Under the pieces are notes generated by a model. That model did no database searches, had not been told where the DNA came from, and was given only the letters and a program-made list of their open reading frames with translations. DNA of 64,000 nucleotides from Agelas oroides (taxonomy: Eukaryota > Porifera > Demospongiae > Agelasida > Agelasidae): assembly GCA_949130485.1 (NCBI GenBank), contig OX422196.1, positions 2,345,388 to 2,409,387 of the forward strand, read 5' to 3'. Positions 58,498 to 64,000 of this stretch are shown here, piece after piece; position 1 is the first letter of the stretch; every line of letters begins with the position of its first letter. Made by a program: the position numbers and the translations under genes.

Positions 58498-60921
58498 CTA
58501 CATTTCATCATCACTGTAAGTGTCTTCCGGATAGTCACCAACTTTGACATTCTTCGGTCTAACAAAGGCACCATACTTCGGAGGACATTCAAAGTACTTC
58601 TTGCCATCCACACTACATGTAAGAGAAACACGATGCTTGATGAGTAAGGACAGGAGATGCCTCACATGCAGGTGAGAGTAATACCAGTAGTCAGTTGCCA
58701 GCAAACATGCGTAGTTGCTGATCAATGCAGATCACTTTCATGGGACCAAAATCTTGTGAGTCCAATCCCAAGCATACAATAATAACTTGGACACAGGTCA
58801 AAATGCAAGGGGCTTTTTAATCTTGCATTTTGACTGGTGTCCAAGTTAAGTTCAGATTTTGGTCAATATAACAGTCTGTTCCGGCTGTTGAGGGTTATGC
58901 ATTACAAAATATGAGCTGGGCAATGTAGCATACATTACTGACCATCACCATAAAAGTTTCAAAGTTTCTTACCCTGCTTTTAAATATTACTGTTGATCTA
59001 ACCTTGTACCCAGAGCTACACAGCCTGGGTACAAGACTAGATAACATGCTTCATAGTTCCGTAACTAAGTAATTGACTTCAATCTGTTTAATGTAGTAAG
59101 GAGTCTGAAGTGGGCATGTCTGCTGATTACTGAACAGGGTAGTACATACCATTAGTTGTGCATTGTTAATTGTTAATGCACAGCCTGCTCAAGTTTGTTA
59201 CCTTCCGTTGTTCTTTCCAAGTGGTTCATCATATTTCACTCCAACCCAGTAACCTGTCTTGAAGTGAGTTTTGCCTACATGTATAAGAAAAAGAAACTTC
59301 TTGACTTCCATAAACTGCATTAATACAAATATATAGTCACTCCTTTCTCACCTACAAACATGACTGTCCCCCTTCTGGGGGTAATCGCAGGGAGGGTAAC
59401 CTCACATCTCGATCCGACAGGGATAGCTTCTGCCTCCTGCCTCTCTTTCTCCTCCGCCCCACTGTCTACTCCTGCCTTCTCTGCAAATTGTCCTAGCTTC
59501 ATGCGCCGCTTGAATGCCTGCACAGAGTCTAAAACATTATGAATGTGAAGAGAAGAAAGAGAACTTGTCCATCCAAACTCGGACATCTGGAGTGTAGTTA
59601 AGACTACATAGCCTTGTTCCCAGGCCTTCCTACTGTCCAGTTTTTGATCACTTACAGTATGCAAAAATGGAGGGGGAAGGCTGGTCCATTTCATCATGTG
59701 AATGACGTCAATATCTACCTAGGTAGACAGAGGGGGGAGGGGTCGCTGACCAAAAGAACAAGCTGGAAGCCTTTTCATGTAGCGTCTGTCCAAACACTGG
59801 AGTTCCAAACTGGAACTTACCACTTGTTGTTTGTAACGAAGAACACGTACGTAAAATGTGTTCTCTTGATTGGTGACCCATCCTACCCTCTGTCTACCTA
59901 GGTAGACATTGACGTCATTCACATAGACCAGGCTTTCCCCTCCATTTTTGCATACTGCAAGTGACCAAAAACTGGATGGTGGGAATGCCTGGGAACGAGG
60001 CTAAAGACCACACACATGCACATGACATTAAAATGGCAACACATTGTACCAGTCTTTTGAGCGTAAGCCTCATCTGACAGCTCATATTTCTCTACTTTTG
60101 ATACATCCTCAAACTGTCCCTTCTCTCTACTGGGATCACGGTCAATCACCTGCAGTGAAAATAGATGGATGCTGGTGTAATCTCATGGAATTCTTAAGTA
60201 CCTTTATTGAGTACCAACCACACTGGGGTAATATTATAGAAGGTATTTGCTACGCACTATTTGCAAGAGTTGCTAAACATGACTATCATGTAAATCAATA
60301 TATACGGGTCTCTCAAGTCAGGTATGATGTTGACTTTTTGCACAAATCGTGGGAAAAATTTTAATGCTGCCAAAAAGCTGCTTTTGTAGCATCTTGCTAG
60401 ATGACTTTTCAGCTTGGGAAACTTGAAGACGGTTGGTAGTATGCCTTGTTACCTCAATCAGCTTTGTTCTCAGGCTCCACCCCCTCTCTTCAGGGGGAGG
60501 AGCCTGAAAACAAGTCTACATGCAGAACACATTCATGACAACATACGTGTATCTTGTAACCATTTTCCACTGGGTAAGAACCCAGAGTGGCAGAGTCTTT
60601 ATCCATTTCACAGATGAGCTTCCCATCACCATCCAGGAGCTGCAGCTGCATCAGGGACGCGGTTGCCCCCGTAATCAATTCCAGTTTACCCTAGGGAATG
60701 CGTAGAAGGATGGAGAGATTGTTATACCAAGTTTAGAGGTGAACAGATATTCATACAGTAGCCCACATACTATTTTGGTTGCTAGTGTAGAATTTTAATA
60801 ATCTGCTTGCCTTTAGCTCTCCTATGGTCACTGAAGACTGAAATCTCTTCTCTGAGCCAAAAGCTGTCAGAGAGCTTGTCACTGTTAAGCAGAAATACGA
60901 GGAAACTGTTTCCACCGCCAT
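58498..60921 (-). CDS. TBCB: Tubulin-folding cofactor B
   Basis: Six exons (minus): 60921-60811, 60690-60547, 60149-60050, 59528-59352, 59274-59202, 58612-58498; 239 residues against about 244 in human, all phases consistent. Domains: N-terminal ubiquitin-like fold (about 8-90; [23 protein letters not shown]), a central charged helical region ([35 protein letters not shown]), and a C-terminal CAP-Gly domain ([51 protein letters not shown]). The protein ends DDEM, fitting the C-terminal DEI/M motif. It acts with TBCE in the cytoplasm to fold or release alpha-tubulin. Exon 1 uses a GC donor (AAAG|GCAAGC). Start MAVETV is 148 bp from the divergent LRR1 start. Confidence 0.95.
58784..58847. repeat. 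Inverted repeat, ~26-bp arms
   Basis: AACTTGGACACAGGTCAAAA TGCAAG and its near reverse complement (CTTGCATTTTGACTGGTGTC...) flank a 12-nt loop, in the last TBCB intron. Confidence 0.85.
59609..60003. mobile_element. Foldback element, 'CTCGTTCCCAGGC' family (395 bp)
   Basis: The left ~115 bp (TAGCCTTGTTCCCAGGCCTT ... GTGAATGACGTCAAT ... CTACCTAGGTAGACAGAGGG) is mirrored at the right end with about 10 percent mismatch. It fills most of the TBCB intron between exons 3 and 4. No coding capacity. Confidence 0.88.
60470..60522. repeat. Short foldback hairpin in TBCB intron
   Basis: TTGTTCTCAGGCTCCACCCC and GGGGGAGGAGCCTGAAAACA are near reverse complements around about 12 nt. Confidence 0.8.
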
Positions 60922-61069
60922 TGTTGGCAGCTGACTTTGGGGTCAGAGTTCATACGCTACATTTAATTGCGGGGATACCCCCATGGCTATTTGGCGGCAG
61001 GCGGGATTTTGGTCTGCGTGGCTCGAGTCCTCAACCTGGACGTTTGGTGTTCAACTCAGCTAGTAATTG
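60922..61069. promoter_or_regulatory. Bidirectional TBCB/LRR1 promoter with E2F-like site
   Basis: Only 148 bp separate the two divergent start codons, so promoter and both 5' UTRs must be shared or overlap. It contains TTTGGCGGCAGGCGGGATTT (about 60989), in which TTTGGCGG and, on the minus strand, AATCCCGCC both fit E2F consensus forms; no TATA box. An E2F site would suit LRR1, which acts in S phase. Confidence 0.65.
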
Positions 61070-63457
61070 ATGAAACTGACGTGTGAGGTGGAGGTCGTGT
61101 ACTCCCTTGCTGTGGCCAATGGTGGTGTTGGTAGCAGGTCACACCGCGCTAGGGCCTCCCTCTCCCTGGGCAAGAAGACAGGGGGCAACCCAAGTGGGGG
61201 AAGGAGCCGGGAAGAGCTCTTCCTCATTGTCTCCACTGCCAAGAACGTGTCTGGAACGAAGTACAAGGTTGAACTAGTACCGTCAAACTTAGCTATTCTG
61301 TCATGACATGTACATCCTGAATCTCGTGGGTTTGTTTGAGTGCTTGAAGCTGACTTCAGCAAAGAAAAACTGGATCAGTTGGAATGCACAGAACCAGAAA
61401 TCTAAATTAGTTAGAGCACAGATAGTGTAAAGGGTAAGAGTTGGGCAGGTGAACAGGATTTCCGGCGCTGTATGTTTCAACTGATCCGAAAAACCTGCAG
61501 ATTTCAATTCAAGATTTCACTCAAGAAAAACCTGCAGATTTCAATTCAAGATTTCACTCAAGAAAGCATATATATGAGATTTCAAGAAGTGAGCAGCCCC
61601 TCAGTGAGTCAATTCATGCAAGTGACATTGAACACTCAAGTATGATAAGCTACTAATGAAAAGAAACACATGGGCTGAGCACTTCCACTGCTTTTAGAGT
61701 CCTACATCCTGTCCAAGTTCCTCTTTACTGAAGTCACTAAAACTATGTAGCCATACCCTTGATCAAACCAATACAGGAGTGACAGGGTAACCAAAATTTT
61801 TATGCAGCAATGACAGTATGATGTGTAATTTTTTTTTCTCATCCAGATTAAGAACAATGTAGCCAAAATATTTTCCAAGTTTCTTCAAGAAGGGAAGGCC
61901 ACTATCAAGTTTAAAGAACCAGCACATGACCTATCAATCAGCAAGGTATTTATAGCTTGATCAGTGGTACCTATACAGACTTTCGTGGTTGCTTTATGTC
62001 TCTTTGTACATCCTAACTGTTGATGTGAATGTTACTTGTAGTTCTTGATTTGTTGCACTTAGTATGTGTACATACATGCCTCTTCTCTTAGGCGGATCCA
62101 GAGAAGCTGCGTGAGTTCCTGCATGTTCTTCGGCTGACTCCCCAGGAGCAGGGTGAGGTAGCATTGGCACCACTTCTACCAGCCAAGATGCAGGACATTG
62201 AGAAACCTAAAACCAAACTTGTAGTCAAGTCAAGAACTGAGTACCCTATTAAAGGCTTTCCTGACTCACTGGAGTCACTACAAGCCGTAGCTATTTCCCT
62301 CAACAGGGTTGATTTGAGGATTCTCCAGCTCAAGCACCTTCAGTATCTAGACCTGTCCAACAATGCTGTGAAATCTATCCCAGAAGGCATGAAGGACATG
62401 CATCTTTTAGAACTGAGGTTAGCTGGGAATAAGATTACAGAATTTGCAGAGGTGCTCTGCTCTGGTGAACTGTCAGAGAGTTTGAGACTTCTGGATTTAG
62501 CAAGAAACTCATTGACCTTCTTGCCTCACAAGTTTCCTAGCTTCAAGAAGCTTGTACAGCTGAAACTTGACTGTAATGAGTTGCAGATTCTTCCTAGAAC
62601 GTTTGGAAAGATGTTGTCACTCAAGTTTTTTTCGGCCAGCAATAACAAGTTGGTTGTTCTGCCTCCTACCTTTTCCAAACTTACACTGGAGTCTCTGGAC
62701 TTGTTTGGAAACCCGTTCACTGCTAGTGGGCTGGTGAAAAAGTGTTCTAACCTGAGCTTGCCTAGCCTACAGGAGCTTGCAGGAAGAGCAATCAAAAAGA
62801 ACAGGTAAATGCCTTCATTTTGGCTAAGCCAACTGCTATAATTTACTAGAAGTTAATGTACACCTTTTCCAGTGGAAACTACAATTATTGCTTCAATTGT
62901 TTTATTAGCCTGGTCTTACAAGCCAGCCATAGATTTCCTTATTTCTGATAAACTCACTCAGTCCCCTACCAGTAAGAAGGCTGGCTCACAAGACTAGAAT
63001 TTGATAGCCTTGGAAACCTGTTAGAATCTTTGTTATTTTGTGATTTTGTACTAAGGTAATATAATTATAAAGATCCCAACTAAGGTGAGATCTTGGGACA
63101 GCTAAATGTCAGGAATGATGTTGTGATAATGTTCTGAGGGGCAGATATATAACTACATAATATTATATACTGTTGAGTGTATGCTGAGTGTTTAGCTACA
63201 TTTTGTTGTATCCGATCTCTTCCAGGATTCCCTATGACCCCTATTGTCTTCCTGTGGTGCTCTGCCACTACCTGGACTCTGCTAAGAAATGTCTCTGTGG
63301 GGTGGCTTGCTTCCAGGCTTACTTGCACTACATAGCCAGCCTGGACCTGCATCGAGTGTCAGCCACAGTCACTGCTGTGGACACGAGTGGGGCCACCAAG
63401 GCTCCCATTGAAGCATTCCTTTGCTCCGCTAAATGCCTCAAACTGTGGAAGCTGTAA
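61070..63457 (+). CDS. LRR1: LRR1, CUL2 ubiquitin-ligase substrate receptor
   Basis: Four exons: 61070-61267, 61847-61945, 62092-62804, 63226-63457; 413 residues against 414 in human. The start is MKLTCEVEV, as in vertebrate LRR1; a TTG three bases upstream is not used. N-terminal domain (about 1-100; LFLIVSTAKNVSGTKYK, FLQEGKATIKFKEP), about six leucine-rich repeats (about 160-320; LQYLDLSNNAVKSIP, LRLLDLARNSLTFLP, LESLDLFGNPF), then a Cys-containing C-terminal region (AKKCLCGVACFQAY, FLCSAKCLKLW). In animals CRL2-LRR1 ubiquitylates the CMG helicase so that p97 can unload it at replication termination. Nuclear. Exon phases 0, 0, 2 agree with the frame. A possible poly(A) signal AATAAA lies at 63799. 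Confidence 0.96.
61488..61561. repeat. Tandem duplication, 37-bp unit x2
   Basis: GAAAAACCTGCAGATTTCAA TTCAAGATTTCACTCAA occurs twice, identical, in LRR1 intron 1. Confidence 0.97.
62911..62998. repeat. Small foldback in LRR1 intron 3
   Basis: CTGGTCTTACAAGCCAGCC and GGCTGGCTCACAAGACTAG form inverted ends of an 88-bp insertion. Confidence 0.7.
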
Positions 63458-63850
63458 ACTTACTTGTTCACATTTTTTTGGGTTACACTGGACATTTAAT
63501 AATTGCATGTAGTTCAGTATTTATCATGCAGAGTGGGCCAGCTACGTAGTTCAACCAAGCTAGCCTATCATCACTGCAGTGTTCTGTAGCTTTCCAGTAT
63601 TTCAAGATGCTGGTCAGGAGTCATTGGCTGTTTCTAACATACAACTATATACTGTTTGCACACACTTCAAAATTAGGTTTTGTACACTCGCAAATGCATG
63701 GTGTGTGTAGCAGCTACATGATACATTTTGTTCTCACTATCAGCTACAATCATCAAGTTTGAGTTACAAGAAACACTAAAATCTGTGCACTAGCCACTAA
63801 TAAAGTTGATGCAAAGTCAGTAAGTAAGTTAATGCCTTCAGTTATAAATT

Positions 63851-64000
63851 TCACAGGGTCATTTCTTTCTCTGGGTTGTGAGGATTTTCTATTTGGATTT
63901 CAGTCTTGGTGGCTTTGAAATCATCTGAGCTACCATCAGCAACACTGGAAATGATCTCCATAGCCTTCCCTTCATCTAGTGGAACTTTTGACACCTCAGG
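63851..64000 (-). CDS. C-terminal end of an unidentified minus-strand gene
   Basis: Reading leftwards from the window edge, an open frame gives 49 residues (PEVSKVPLDEGKAMEIISSV, then ADGSSDDFKATKTEIQIENP, ending EKEMTL) and a TGA stop at 63851-63853. The acidic, hydrophilic composition and sustained frame suggest a real C-terminus; on this strand ATTAAA lies near 63494. It would be convergent with LRR1 and the 3' ends may overlap. Family not recognised. Confidence 0.5.
   Translation of the reverse strand, partial: PEVSKVPLDEGKAMEIISSVADGSSDDFKATKTEIQIENPHNPEKEMTL

Overview
Eukaryotic (metazoan) genomic DNA: genes are split by many GT-AG introns, there is no operon layout, and the sequence is dense in small inverted-repeat transposons. 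The dominant locus is a giant receptor made of scavenger receptor cysteine-rich (SRCR) domains. With the very high MITE load this points to a sponge (probably a demosponge), but that is inference; no species marker was found.

Layout. (1) 335-8095, minus strand: leishmanolysin-like zinc metalloprotease (family M8), ten exons modelled; the 3' end runs off the left edge. (2) 10258-45717, minus strand: one transmembrane receptor gene. I modelled 53 consecutive exons: two unrecognised cysteine-containing N-terminal exons, a short linker, 22 SRCR domains (each from two exons), a Thr/Ser/Gln/Pro mucin-like stalk before the last SRCR domain, a SEA-like juxtamembrane region, a membrane helix and a 95-residue tail with a PPPY motif. 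The exon lengths sum to an uninterrupted frame of about 3093 residues; the first exon (signal peptide) was not found. (3) 48945-53827, minus strand: a second leishmanolysin-like gene, collinear exon by exon with the first, so two paralogous proteases flank the receptor gene in the same orientation. (4) 54787-57225: a 2.4-kb foldback element with inverted repeats of several hundred bases. (5) 58498-60921, minus strand: tubulin-folding cofactor B (TBCB), complete in six exons. (6) 61070-63457, plus strand: LRR1, the CUL2 ubiquitin-ligase substrate receptor, complete in four exons, sharing a 148-bp divergent promoter with TBCB. (7) 63851-64000, minus strand: the last codons of another gene, convergent with LRR1.

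Introns and spacers hold MITEs of several families (TTAA-flanked, hAT-like, 'CTCGTTCCCAGGC' foldbacks, 'GAAAATA(C/A)GCCCA' elements), tRNA-derived SINE-like pieces, Penelope-like element remnants with a GIY-YIG endonuclease fragment, and many perfect hairpins.

How the genes may work together: the receptor and proteases look like surface or secreted proteins suited to recognising and processing extracellular ligands, whereas TBCB (alpha-tubulin folding) and LRR1 (replisome disassembly) are housekeeping genes. A functional link between proteases and receptor is only suggested by the flanking arrangement.
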